Positions 1 through 8,059 of a DNA stretch of 17,349 nt are shown here, piece after piece. Source of the DNA: Bacteroidales bacterium (GTDB taxonomy: Bacteria; Bacteroidota; Bacteroidia; Bacteroidales; WCHB1-69); contig JAAYQB010000029.1 of the NCBI GenBank assembly GCA_012519525.1, positions 1-17,349 of the forward strand, in the 5' to 3' direction. A program made the position numbers and the translations under genes. Within the stretch, counting starts at the first letter, position 1. The number at the start of each line of letters is the position of its first letter. The notes under the pieces were generated by a model. It saw nothing but the letters and a program-made list of their open reading frames with translations, searched no databases and was not told the DNA's origin.

Positions 1-1339
1 CCGGAAAATTCTTATCTCTTACAATGCCATACATAGTCCCCTCTTTTGTTGCGGTATAATCACGATAAGTCAATGGTGTTGAGGTTTCATAAGCTTCGAT
101 ATCGGATAATATGTTAGGAAAAGATTTCTCTAATTTTTGTAATAATTGTTGAGCTTTTATTTCCTTAAATGCTTTGTAGTCTTCTCCACGTCGTCCAATG
201 CTTGTGTTTTCCCATTTTCTTACTTCATCATATTTCATATAACCGATTATCTCTGCACTTTCAGCATAAGTCGGATTGCCGACATGGCATTGGTGCATGA
301 ACAAATAGTTTTGAGGATATTGAGATGGGTCGTAATCGTTTATTCCCCAAACATTTTCATTATCATAGTAGTAAAAATTTGAATTTAAGTATGGAACTTT
401 ATTCTCTTTAAATTTGATATATACCGTAAAATTGGAAATTGTGTTTTCCAAACTACGAATACGTTCTTTATAGACATTGCGTATCAAAGGAGTATTGATT
501 AAATTAATGGTAGCTTCGGGGTGAATGTTAGAAATAATATTTTTAGCTTCGATAATTCCTTTTTTTCGAGTTTGAACACCTGTTGCTTTTTTATTATCAA
601 AAAGGATTTCCGTTACCTCGGTAGAAGTATAAATTTCGCCTCCAAAACTTCGTATAGATTCAGCAAGAGAATGGGCAATTTTATCACTACCATTAATAAT
701 TCGAAAAGCACTTTGGATATAAAAAGCATTAATTAAAGCATAAATATAAGTAGGAGTTTTATCTTTAATCCCGGCATATAAAGGAAGATTTCCGGCTAAA
801 ACATTTTGTAGTTTCTCATCGGAAGTAACGGAAGCAATAAAATCATTGACACTTATTTTTATATAATCGGGATTGATAACAGGAATTCCTTTAATTGGTC
901 TAAGATTATACAGAGGCGAAGCACCTGCTACTTCGGAAATACGTTGCATATAAGTTTTAAGGTCGTTTCTTCTTTTAGGAAAGGCTTTTGCCAATGTTTC
1001 TATAAAATTTTCTTTGCCCATGGCATATTGATAGTTTTCGCCTGCAATCGAAATAATATCATAAGCATTGGGGTCTAATTTATTCAAAGGTACATTTAAT
1101 AATCCCAAATATTTGAATAATTTATACAAAGACTGCCCTTCTTCCATGCTACCGATATAGTGCATTCCCGTATCGAATTTAACCCCAAACCGTTTAAAGG
1201 TTTGTAAACATCCGCCAATCTGCGTATGCTTCTCTAAAACAGCAACTTTATATCCGTTTTTCGATAAAATATAAGCACATACCAAACCTCCTAATCCACT
1301 GCCAATAATAAGTACATCGTAAATGTGTCGATTGTTCAT
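1..1339 (-). CDS. FAD-dependent oxidoreductase, phytoene desaturase / retinol saturase-like (3' end missing)
   Basis: I translated this gene by hand from the ATG at 1339-1337. The frame stays open for 446 codons to the left edge, so the C-terminus is outside the window. An N-terminal Rossmann motif reads GSGLGG at residues 13-18, with E36 at the end of the second strand and a second glycine pair at about 43-44. This is the classical FAD-binding start of the CrtI/all-trans-retinol 13,14-reductase group. The later segment STPLTYRDYTATKEGTMYG, near residue 430, resembles the C-terminal part of that family, so probably only a few dozen residues are missing. It starts 3 nt after the stop of the exporter-acyltransferase fusion and is surely cotranscribed. 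Inferred role: redox tailoring of a polyene or isoprenoid-like chain made by this cluster. The substrate cannot be told from sequence; a carotenoid desaturase is the main alternative. Confidence 0.88.
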   Translation of the reverse strand, partial: MNNRHIYDVLIIGSGLGGLVCAYILSKNGYKVAVLEKHTQIGGCLQTFKRFGVKFDTGMHYIGSMEEGQSLYKLFKYLGLLNVPLNKLDPNAYDIISIAGENYQYAMGKENFIETLAKAFPKRRNDLKTYMQRISEVAGASPLYNLRPIKGIPVINPDYIKISVNDFIASVTSDEKLQNVLAGNLPLYAGIKDKTPTYIYALINAFYIQSAFRIINGSDKIAHSLAESIRSFGGEIYTSTEVTEILFDNKKATGVQTRKKGIIEAKNIISNIHPEATINLINTPLIRNVYKERIRSLENTISNFTVYIKFKENKVPYLNSNFYYYDNENVWGINDYDPSQYPQNYLFMHQCHVGNPTYAESAEIIGYMKYDEVRKWENTSIGRRGEDYKAFKEIKAQQLLQKLEKSFPNILSDIEAYETSTPLTYRDYTATKEGTMYGIVRDKNFP

Positions 1340-1342
1340 GTT

Positions 1343-4300
1343 TTAAATATATGTTAAATTTTTAGGTATAGCGTTACAATTACGAGCGAGCTTGACTTTT
1401 TCGGGGTCGGAATCAGTAGCAGTTATTTGTAAATTTTTCTTTACCAATGCCGCCAACAAAGCATATTCTCCATAGCCGCAATTTTCGATATGATAGTTTC
1501 CTTCTTCGGGAAGTTGTGCTATTTGCCGTTCAAAATTACGATGTAAACGTAATGACCTTCGCACCTTCCATTCGACTTTTCTCCCTTTATAAATGTAATT
1601 ATAAATAATCATTTCTTTAAAATATGCAGGCGTTTCGTATTTTTTAACCATTTCGGCATAAGCCTGTTGATACCATTGTCGCATTAGTTTGGTAGTTTCT
1701 AATGTCGATTTATTAAATCTATATGTTTTATTTTCAGGCGAAATACGTTTTTCTACACGAATAGTTACATCTCCTTTCCGCAGTAAAAACTCCTTTTTAG
1801 GAAACATATATCCGATGCCGTGAGTTACTACGGGAACAATATCGAGTTCGAGTTCTTTTGCTAAATAAAACGCTCCTTGGTGAAAGCGTAAAATAGTGCA
1901 GTCGGCGGAACGTGTGCCTTCGGGAAAAACAAGAACAGAATAACCATCTGTAGTTAATTCTTTTAATTTATCTACATTATTTTCAATACCATCAATTACA
2001 GGAAGAAAATCTGCATAGCGAATAATCCACCCGTAAAGAGGGGTATTCCACACCCATTTATTGGTCAAAACTATGATTTTCGGCGACAATAATAAAGTAT
2101 ATAAAAGATCTAAATGGGATTGATGATTGCAAATAATAATGCTTGGTTTTTCAAAAGTTTCTTTGTGTTCATTGATAATTTTATACGGCACTTGAAACAT
2201 CAAACGAGCTAAAAAACGCATCGTATAACACAAAATTCGGTGAAAACGGTATTTGCTTTTTTTATTGTTTTTTCTTATTATCAACATAATACCGCCTATT
2301 AGACTTAAAAAAATACTTCCTACAAAAAAGATAAGGAAAGCAAGTCCTGTTTTAAAAAGATTCCAAAAAGTGATGGGGATTGGTCTATTTTTTCCCTTTT
2401 TGGTGGTCAGCCATTTGTATATTAATGGCGGAAAAATATACGCCATTAGTATGACCGAAATCATTCCAACAATGGTTACTTCGGCTAAAGATTTCATAGC
2501 AGGATGTTTAGCAAAAATTAACGAACCAATTCCTATAAACATAATAAAAGCCGACAATAAAACAGTGTTTTTATACGAGATTAACATTTTCTTTTTGTAA
2601 GTATATTCATACATCAAGCCTTCGGTAACAAAAATAGTATAATCATCGCCCATTCCAAAAATAAAAGTAGCCAATATGATATTGACAATATTGAATCGTA
2701 TATCAAACAGGCTCATCATTCCTAATATCCAAACCCATGCAACTGTCAAAGGGATAAAAGCCAATAAGCTGATTTCTAATCTTCCAAAAGATAAAGTTAG
2801 AAAAAGAAAAACCAAAAATCCACAGATGTAAAGGATGTAGTCAAAATCGTCGGAAAGAAGTTGTATCATTTTAGAAGTGATGGACGAAGCATCGAAAGAG
2901 AAAGTATTTTTATCGATTGTGTTCAATTTTTCTTCTAAACGGAATCTATTTTCAGGCTTTGTCAATAAAACGGTAACAATCATTGCCCTATCATCGGTGT
3001 TGATAATATAATTTTCGGCAAAAGCAGCGATTAATGGTTGAAAATAATCTGTGTTTTGCGGGACTAATTTTTTTTCTAACAACGTATCGAAAGCAGCGAA
3101 TGCATTTGCTTTAAAACCCATCTCTTCCGATAATGAATGGATATCGTTCAATACATTTTCTTTTTTATCTTTCCAAAATTGCTCCCATAAAGCCAATCGT
3201 TTTACTTGCATCTCTTTTGAAGGCAAATAAATTCCAATACCCGAATGCTTGAAAATAATGGTATCGGAAACAGCAAGAGAGTCAATGATAGAAGAAGTTT
3301 GTTCGTAATTTTCCAAAGCTTCTTGTATCGTCTTTCCTTCTGCAACACAATAAATAGTATGTTTATTTTGATTCAGCATAGCATTCAGTTTGTTCATTTG
3401 CAATTGCTGTTTTTCAGTCATATAATTTATTTTGTTCATATCGGATTCAAAAGTAGTGAATCGGCTGAAATAAAAGAAGATAATCGTTAATAAAAATACG
3501 ATTAATACTATCCATTTATTATTTTCCGGAGATAAAGCAGCTAATTTTTTAAAAACTAATTTTTTGTCTTCTACTTGAGACAGTGTACGTTTTGGTAAAA
3601 AATGAGGCAGAAAAACCAATACGAACAAAATGGTTCCCAATAAAAGCAATGAAGCAAAAATTCCGAAATCGTGCATTGATTCGGAACTTATAAACAACAA
3701 ACTTAAAAATGCTCCTATGGTTGTTATATTTCCTATGATGAGTGGCGATGTAATGTCTTTGATGCTACTTTCGATGGTGTAACCATGCCGATAATGCGCT
3801 AAAAAATGAAGAGAATAATTCACCGCTATTCCTATAATTATTGAGCCTATTCCAATAACAATCAAAGAAATACTATCGCTAAAAAAAGATAATAATCCCA
3901 AAGAAAATAAACCTCCAAATAAAATAGATGCAAAAATTAAAAGAATGCTGCGGACATTTCGAAAAAAATAAATCAACAAACTAAAAATCAAAATAATGGC
4001 AATTGATATTGACGTCCAACTGTCTTTTTTAATTTGTTGTGCATTGGTAAGACTGATATAAGCAGCACCAAAACTATCAATTTCTATTTCATTTCCAACA
4101 ATTTGATAAGTTTGAGCAATGGCACTGTCAATGCTTTGTATCAGAAGGGCATTGTTTGCCGTTTCGCTAATAGGATAATTAGACGTAAGTACGACAATGG
4201 CTTCATCTCCCTCTTTATTAAAAATATAACCATCGTTTAATTGATAAACATCACTCAGTTGAAATGATTGTAATCCGGCTAATACGGGCAGTGATAATCC

Positions 4301-4834
4301 CAAAGGATCGTTTATAATGGTTTGTTTTATCATGCCTCCTATCGGCGACGAAAGTAAGTATTTATTATTTTCTAACTTTTGCCGTATTTTTTCTTTTGAT
4401 ACTATCGTATCAATGCGTTCGTAATCGCTTTCCGTTAAAAAATAAGGTAAATTATCTATTATAAAATGAGTTATTGCCGTGATTTGTTCTTGGTCGATAG
4501 TATATTTTATTGATTTAATGTGTTGAGAATCTATTTTTTGTAAATTTTCCGCCAATACATCTACGGCTTCCATTAACAAATCGGCATCCGTATCGGCAGC
4601 AGTATCTTTCATTTTAATAGTTAACAAAATTTGATTGGCAGCTCCAATGTGTTGATAAGCAAAACTTATTCGTTCATTTTCTTCATTTTGAGGTAAAAAA
4701 CTTGAAATATCTTCTTTGGAACGAAGTCCGGTAACTCCCCATACAAATATAAAAATAAGGGCAAATAAAAGAAGCCATAATACAGATTTCCGTTTTTGAA
4801 AAAAAGAATATAAAAACAAGAACAAATTTTTCAT
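1343..4834 (-). CDS. MMPL/RND exporter fused to PlsC-type acyltransferase and a truncated methyltransferase domain
   Basis: This 1163-residue protein has three parts. Residues 1-810 form an MMPL/RND-type lipid exporter with two repeats: a membrane helix near 17-36, helix groups at about 275-415 and 440-457, a long periplasmic region, and a second helix group at about 665-808. The family's Asp-Tyr signature is intact in repeat two (GMGDDY, 727-732) but reads GIAVNY (335-340) in repeat one. After two more helices at about 825-855 comes a lysophospholipid acyltransferase with the catalytic NHQSHLD at 903-909 and FPEGTRS at 970-976. The last 60 residues begin a SAM methyltransferase fold, with NCGYG at 1118-1122 and TDSD at 1140-1143, but stop after the second strand. 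Such trifunctional fusions are known in Bacteroidota pigment-lipid (flexirubin/aryl polyene-type) loci. Inferred role: acylating and exporting the product across the inner membrane. Its start overlaps the glycosyltransferase stop by 4 nt (ATGA). Confidence 0.93.
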   Translation of the reverse strand: MKNLFLFLYSFFQKRKSVLWLLLFALIFIFVWGVTGLRSKEDISSFLPQNEENERISFAYQHIGAANQILLTIKMKDTAADTDADLLMEAVDVLAENLQKIDSQHIKSIKYTIDQEQITAITHFIIDNLPYFLTESDYERIDTIVSKEKIRQKLENNKYLLSSPIGGMIKQTIINDPLGLSLPVLAGLQSFQLSDVYQLNDGYIFNKEGDEAIVVLTSNYPISETANNALLIQSIDSAIAQTYQIVGNEIEIDSFGAAYISLTNAQQIKKDSWTSISIAIILIFSLLIYFFRNVRSILLIFASILFGGLFSLGLLSFFSDSISLIVIGIGSIIIGIAVNYSLHFLAHYRHGYTIESSIKDITSPLIIGNITTIGAFLSLLFISSESMHDFGIFASLLLLGTILFVLVFLPHFLPKRTLSQVEDKKLVFKKLAALSPENNKWIVLIVFLLTIIFFYFSRFTTFESDMNKINYMTEKQQLQMNKLNAMLNQNKHTIYCVAEGKTIQEALENYEQTSSIIDSLAVSDTIIFKHSGIGIYLPSKEMQVKRLALWEQFWKDKKENVLNDIHSLSEEMGFKANAFAAFDTLLEKKLVPQNTDYFQPLIAAFAENYIINTDDRAMIVTVLLTKPENRFRLEEKLNTIDKNTFSFDASSITSKMIQLLSDDFDYILYICGFLVFLFLTLSFGRLEISLLAFIPLTVAWVWILGMMSLFDIRFNIVNIILATFIFGMGDDYTIFVTEGLMYEYTYKKKMLISYKNTVLLSAFIMFIGIGSLIFAKHPAMKSLAEVTIVGMISVILMAYIFPPLIYKWLTTKKGKNRPIPITFWNLFKTGLAFLIFFVGSIFLSLIGGIMLIIRKNNKKSKYRFHRILCYTMRFLARLMFQVPYKIINEHKETFEKPSIIICNHQSHLDLLYTLLLSPKIIVLTNKWVWNTPLYGWIIRYADFLPVIDGIENNVDKLKELTTDGYSVLVFPEGTRSADCTILRFHQGAFYLAKELELDIVPVVTHGIGYMFPKKEFLLRKGDVTIRVEKRISPENKTYRFNKSTLETTKLMRQWYQQAYAEMVKKYETPAYFKEMIIYNYIYKGRKVEWKVRRSLRLHRNFERQIAQLPEEGNYHIENCGYGEYALLAALVKKNLQITATDSDPEKVKLARNCNAIPKNLTYI

Positions 4835-5589
4835 TTACGTTTATTTAATCGATGAATTAACAAAGAAGGATAACCATAAACAATTGATATTATACACAAT
4901 AAAGTGTTTAACAAGCTGATTCGTAAAAAATCTTGACGAGGACGAAAATGCGAAACCCTGTCTTCTTTTTTGGGATAATACACTTGTATCGGCACCGACT
5001 CAAGTCGAATACCTCGCCACGCACATCGGACCAACAACTCAATTTCGGCTTCGTATCGTCTGCAAAAAGGAAGCATCTTTTTCATTTTTTTGACAGGATA
5101 CACTCTATAACCGCTCTGAGTATCGGGTAGTTTATATCCCGTTTGTAGTCTTACCCAAAAATTAGAAAATTTATTGGCAAATAAACTCCCTTGATTGATA
5201 TTTTTTTGATTAAAATCACGACTTCCTATTATCAAACTATCCGAAGTTGATTGAATTTTATTGATAAACACAGGAATATCTTCAGCAAAATGCTGCCCAT
5301 CAGCATCTAATGTTAATACATAATGATAGCCTCTTTTTCGAGCAACTTCAAAACCTTTTTTCAAGGCATAGCCTTTTCCTTTATTTTTATCATAAGAAAT
5401 AAAAATAATGTTTTGCTGAAAAGAAGTTAAAATATTTACCGTATTATCGGTTGAGCCATCGTTGACTACAATAACAGTCGGACAATATTCAAGAGCCGAA
5501 AGAATGACTTTCTCCAATGTTTTATCATTATTATAAGTAGGTATTAAAACACATAATCGTAATGATTGAACGGACTCTTGTATATTCAT
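4831..5589 (-). CDS. Family 2 glycosyltransferase (dolichol-phosphate mannosyltransferase-like)
   Basis: This is a GT-A fold, family 2 glycosyltransferase of 252 residues. It has the opening strand LIPTYNN at 15-21, the nucleotide-binding VVNDGSTDNT at 41-50 and the metal-binding DADGQH at 95-100. The acceptor-region signature DTQSGYRVYP at 156-165 is typical of the DPM1/GtrB-like subgroup. There is no long membrane anchor; a weakly hydrophobic stretch near 225-245 could lie on the membrane. Proteins of this type occur beside LolA and MMPL exporters in aryl polyene and flexirubin loci, where they probably glycosylate the lipid head or carrier. That role is inferred, and the donor sugar and acceptor are unknown. 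It follows the hotdog gene by 25 nt and is translationally coupled to the exporter gene downstream by a 4-nt overlap. Confidence 0.9.
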   Translation of the reverse strand: MNIQESVQSLRLCVLIPTYNNDKTLEKVILSALEYCPTVIVVNDGSTDNTVNILTSFQQNIIFISYDKNKGKGYALKKGFEVARKRGYHYVLTLDADGQHFAEDIPVFINKIQSTSDSLIIGSRDFNQKNINQGSLFANKFSNFWVRLQTGYKLPDTQSGYRVYPVKKMKKMLPFCRRYEAEIELLVRCAWRGIRLESVPIQVYYPKKEDRVSHFRPRQDFLRISLLNTLLCIISIVYGYPSLLIHRLNKRK

Positions 5590-5614
5590 TGCTCTTTTTT
5601 TAATACTTTTTTTA

Positions 5615-5986
5615 TTAGCAACAACTCATAATGAAGCTAAATTTTGAGAAAATTTCTTCTTTAACATACACCGTCCCTTTAAGATGATAAATCGCTGTAA
5701 TATCGTCGTTCACTAAAGAAAATTGAACAAAAACTTCCGGATATTGATGCGGAATAATAACATTGATAAATTTAAGATTTTTTATTTCTTTAATCATCAA
5801 TGATTTGTTGAGGCTTAACGAAGCTAACTCTTTAATAATTTGCACAATGCACGCTCCGGGTGTAATAGGATTTCCCCGAAAATGTGCATTATAAATTATA
5901 TGTAGCGGATTGAATCGTATTTTAAAAACAGCTTCTTCGTCGTCTATTTTCTGTTCTAAAATGGTGTAAAAATTATTTTGCAACAT
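5615..5986 (-). CDS. FabZ-like hotdog protein, putative 3-hydroxyacyl-ACP dehydratase
   Basis: This 123-residue single-hotdog protein resembles FabZ/FabA dehydratases. The signature AHFRGNPITPG at 34-44 matches the active-site loop, with the catalytic histidine at H35 and the turn at P43-G44. At the position five residues after the conserved proline-glycine proline (residue 49), where FabZ carries its catalytic glutamate, this protein has glutamine (Q49). It may therefore be a weak or specialised dehydratase, or a chain-binding hotdog without full activity. It is shorter than typical FabZ (about 140-150 residues). It begins 3 nt after the LolA-like gene and precedes the glycosyltransferase. 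In polyene-type clusters such enzymes remove water after each ketoreduction to create the conjugated double bonds; that role here is inferred from context. Confidence 0.85.
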   Translation of the reverse strand: MLQNNFYTILEQKIDDEEAVFKIRFNPLHIIYNAHFRGNPITPGACIVQIIKELASLSLNKSLMIKEIKNLKFINVIIPHQYPEVFVQFSLVNDDITAIYHLKGTVYVKEEIFSKFSFIMSCC

Positions 5987-5989
5987 TAT

Positions 5990-6640
5990 TTAGTTAAGAT
6001 TAAATTTGTCATCAGCAATAAAAGTATTCCTTTTTATATTTGAAAGTAAAATTGTTGTAACATCTCCTCCTGCTTCGTTCATGATGATTTTCTCCGCTAA
6101 ATAAGTGCCGGCATCTACATAAACATGAATAGAGGAAAATGCCATTTTGATTTTAGAGCTTTTCGGATTTAGCTTAATTAATACTTGTTTTTGATTGGTC
6201 GAATAATTTGCCGTAAAACTTTTACTGTCGCTTAAAGTACTTCCATTAATCATTCCTATAATGATATCTGTCATATTATTAATCATTTTATCGGCTTGCG
6301 GTTCCAAATAAACGACGCCGTTTTTATCTTTTACGGCTGTTTTTCCTTTGTTCATAATAAAAACAAGAACACGAGGCGAAACATACTCCCATCGTAAATT
6401 GTTAGTCGCTGCATAATACATTATTCCCATTGCAAGCGAAGGGTCTTTTAGCATTGACATTTCTTTTTTTTGAATAAAATTGCATTGTAAACTTGTTGTT
6501 TCTTTTGAGACTAACTGCATTTGATTGATAAAAGCCGTTTTTTCCTTGCCTGTCATTTCCTTAAAATCTTCTGTTTGAGAAAAAACATTTCCTGAAAAGA
6601 CTAAGAAAATAGAAATTAATAACAATCGTAATTCTTTCAT
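5990..6640 (-). CDS. LolA-like outer-membrane lipoprotein carrier protein
   Basis: This is a periplasmic lipid carrier of the LolA superfamily, 216 residues from the ATG at 6640. The N-terminus (charged MKELR, a hydrophobic stretch, then NVFSQ) is a standard signal peptide, probably cut before Q22, with no lipobox cysteine. The body carries the family pattern: CNFIQKKEM at 53-61, then MGIMYYAATNNLRWEYVSP at 71-89, which lines the hydrophobic cavity. An in-frame TTG at 6667 would add nine residues, but it lies inside the promoter -7 box and spoils the signal peptide, so I chose the ATG. LolA-like proteins next to MMPL exporters in aryl polyene/flexirubin loci are thought to ferry the lipid product across the periplasm rather than serve general lipoprotein sorting. 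This is the first gene of the operon in the window. Confidence 0.88.
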   Translation of the reverse strand: MKELRLLLISIFLVFSGNVFSQTEDFKEMTGKEKTAFINQMQLVSKETTSLQCNFIQKKEMSMLKDPSLAMGIMYYAATNNLRWEYVSPRVLVFIMNKGKTAVKDKNGVVYLEPQADKMINNMTDIIIGMINGSTLSDSKSFTANYSTNQKQVLIKLNPKSSKIKMAFSSIHVYVDAGTYLAEKIIMNEAGGDVTTILLSNIKRNTFIADDKFNLN

Positions 6641-6664
6641 TATTGATTTTTTTATGATTCTTTG

Positions 6665-6697
6665 CAAAAGTAATGATTTTTTCTTTCTATTTGCGAA
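6665..6697 (-). promoter_or_regulatory. Putative promoter of the lolA-to-oxidoreductase operon
   Basis: On the minus strand TACTTTTG (6672-6665) matches the Bacteroidota -7 consensus TAnnTTTG exactly. A TTCG at 6697-6694, 21 bases upstream, is a one-mismatch match to the -33 TTTG at acceptable spacing. Transcription would start about 17 to 20 nt upstream of the ATG at 6640. The -33 element lies within a perfect palindrome listed separately. Confidence 0.55.
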
Positions 6698-6703
6698 TAG
6701 AAA
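6684..6703. repeat. 20-bp perfect palindrome (8-bp arms, 4-nt centre) over the -33 region: candidate operator
   Basis: TTTCTATT at 6684-6691 and AATAGAAA at 6696-6703 are exact reverse complements around the centre TGCG. The element sits about 11 bases upstream of the -7 box and covers the -33 position. No T-tract follows it on either strand, so a terminator for the upstream gene is unlikely. A dimeric regulator site is the best guess; the palindrome is directly seen, its function is inferred. Confidence 0.5.
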
Positions 6704-6840
6704 TGATGATTGTCTGAAAAAAGTGATTCAATGCTGTTTATTTCATAGATTCCTATTTCTTCAGTTAATGGTCGTATGGGACTCATATTCCTTATAATCA
6801 TCTACTTGTTTACCAAATTTAATTGCCTATTCGCTGTATA
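6704..6840. other. Rest of the intergenic gap between the GlmU-like gene and the lolA operon
   Basis: Apart from the promoter and palindrome at its left side, I see no ORF, RNA gene or clear factor-independent terminator in this stretch. The end of the obg/GlmU-like transcript is therefore not defined by sequence. Confidence 0.4.
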
Positions 6841-8040
6841 TCACATTATCAGGCTTGGAAAATTAGGTTCTTTGCCGTTTTTAGCTTGATAAAAAATGCT
6901 TTTTAATATGTTTTTTTCAATATCGTCCCATTTTTTATTCCGTCTCCCGAATGCTTTTTCAGCGATAGAAATAACTTTATCTATTTGTGCATCTTGCATT
7001 TTTTCAGCTCCTCCCCATCGGAAGGAAGCAATAAAATTAGGCATATATCCGGCTCCAAATACATTAGAAGCTACTCCGACTACGGTTCCGGTATTGAACA
7101 TGGTATTGATACCGCATTTGACATGGTCGCCCATAATAAGTCCGCAAAATTGCAAGCCCGTTTTTACGAATCGCTGTTCGGCATAATTCCATAATTTCAC
7201 TTCGCTATAGTCGTTTTTCAGATTAGAAGTATTGGTATCGGCTCCTATATTGCACCATTCGCCTATGACGGAATTGCCCATAAATCCATCGTGAGCTTTG
7301 TTGCTATAGCCAAACATTACCACATTGTTAATTTCGCCTCCTACTTTACAATAAGGACCGATTGTTGTCGGACCGTAAATTTTAGCTCCTAATTTTAATT
7401 GAGCATGTTCGCACAAAGCAAAATCGCCACGAATAATGCTTCCTTCCATGATTTCAGCCTGTTTCCCAATATAAATTTTACTGTTATCGGTATTGAAAAT
7501 AGCTGCCTCGACTATTGCTTCTTCTTCTATAAATATATTTGCTTTATCGCCAATTACACGATTGCTACTGCCGAGAGTTTGAGATTTCCTATTCTTTGTA
7601 ATAAGGTCAAAATCAATTAATAATTCTTCTTTATTATCCGTAAATATACGATATAATTGCGTAATGAAACGACAGTCGCCTCGGTATTCTATTTTTTCGC
7701 CCGAATAAGTCAACAACGAATCAGGTAAACTGCTTACAACATGAGCAATAGGAATCCCGTTTTTAAAAAGTGATTGCCCCGTTTTTAATTGAGTAACAGC
7801 TTCGACCAAGTCGTCGGTAGGACAAACAGAACCTGCAATCAAAAGATTTTGCTTCTCAAGATATAAAGGAAATTTTTCAGACAGATAATCTTCCGTTATG
7901 CTCGAAGTTTTTGTTTGCAAACGTTTTTCCCATTTTTCACGAAGTGTCAGTATACCGACTCTAATATCAGCCTGAGGACGAGTATACGTGAAAGGAAGAA
8001 GGTTTTCCTTAAAATTATCGTCAAATAAAATTACATTCAT
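6841..8040 (-). CDS. GlmU-like sugar nucleotidyltransferase/acetyltransferase, Bacteroidota type
   Basis: This 399-residue protein has an N-terminal nucleotidyltransferase-like domain (about 1-160) and a left-handed beta-helix of hexapeptide repeats (about 165-330). The start, with PFTYTRPQADIRVGILTLREKW at about 16-37, is characteristic of the alternative GlmU family found in Bacteroidota. That family is predicted to act as UDP-GlcNAc diphosphorylase and/or glucosamine-1-phosphate acetyltransferase. The segment KAHDGFMGNSVIGEWCNIGA at 248-267 resembles the acetyltransferase-site loop of GlmU (His, then Asn-Ile-Gly-Ala). The canonical N-terminal GlmU loop for uridylyl transfer is not recognisable, which fits this divergent family. 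Expected role: cytosolic UDP-GlcNAc supply for peptidoglycan and lipid A. It begins 19 nt after the obg stop, so the two are probably cotranscribed. Confidence 0.87.
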   Translation of the reverse strand: MNVILFDDNFKENLLPFTYTRPQADIRVGILTLREKWEKRLQTKTSSITEDYLSEKFPLYLEKQNLLIAGSVCPTDDLVEAVTQLKTGQSLFKNGIPIAHVVSSLPDSLLTYSGEKIEYRGDCRFITQLYRIFTDNKEELLIDFDLITKNRKSQTLGSSNRVIGDKANIFIEEEAIVEAAIFNTDNSKIYIGKQAEIMEGSIIRGDFALCEHAQLKLGAKIYGPTTIGPYCKVGGEINNVVMFGYSNKAHDGFMGNSVIGEWCNIGADTNTSNLKNDYSEVKLWNYAEQRFVKTGLQFCGLIMGDHVKCGINTMFNTGTVVGVASNVFGAGYMPNFIASFRWGGAEKMQDAQIDKVISIAEKAFGRRNKKWDDIEKNILKSIFYQAKNGKEPNFPSLIM

Positions 8041-8059
8041 AGTTAAATAGTTAAAGTGA

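Noticed and set aside
146..736. Plus-strand ORFs inside the oxidoreductase region
   Set aside because: They are shadows of the open minus-strand FAD oxidoreductase gene, which carries clear motifs and continues off the edge.
6641..6667. Nine-residue N-terminal extension of the LolA-like protein from a TTG at 6667
   Set aside because: The TTG overlaps the promoter -7 box TACTTTTG and would displace the signal peptide; the ATG at 6640 gives a normal one.
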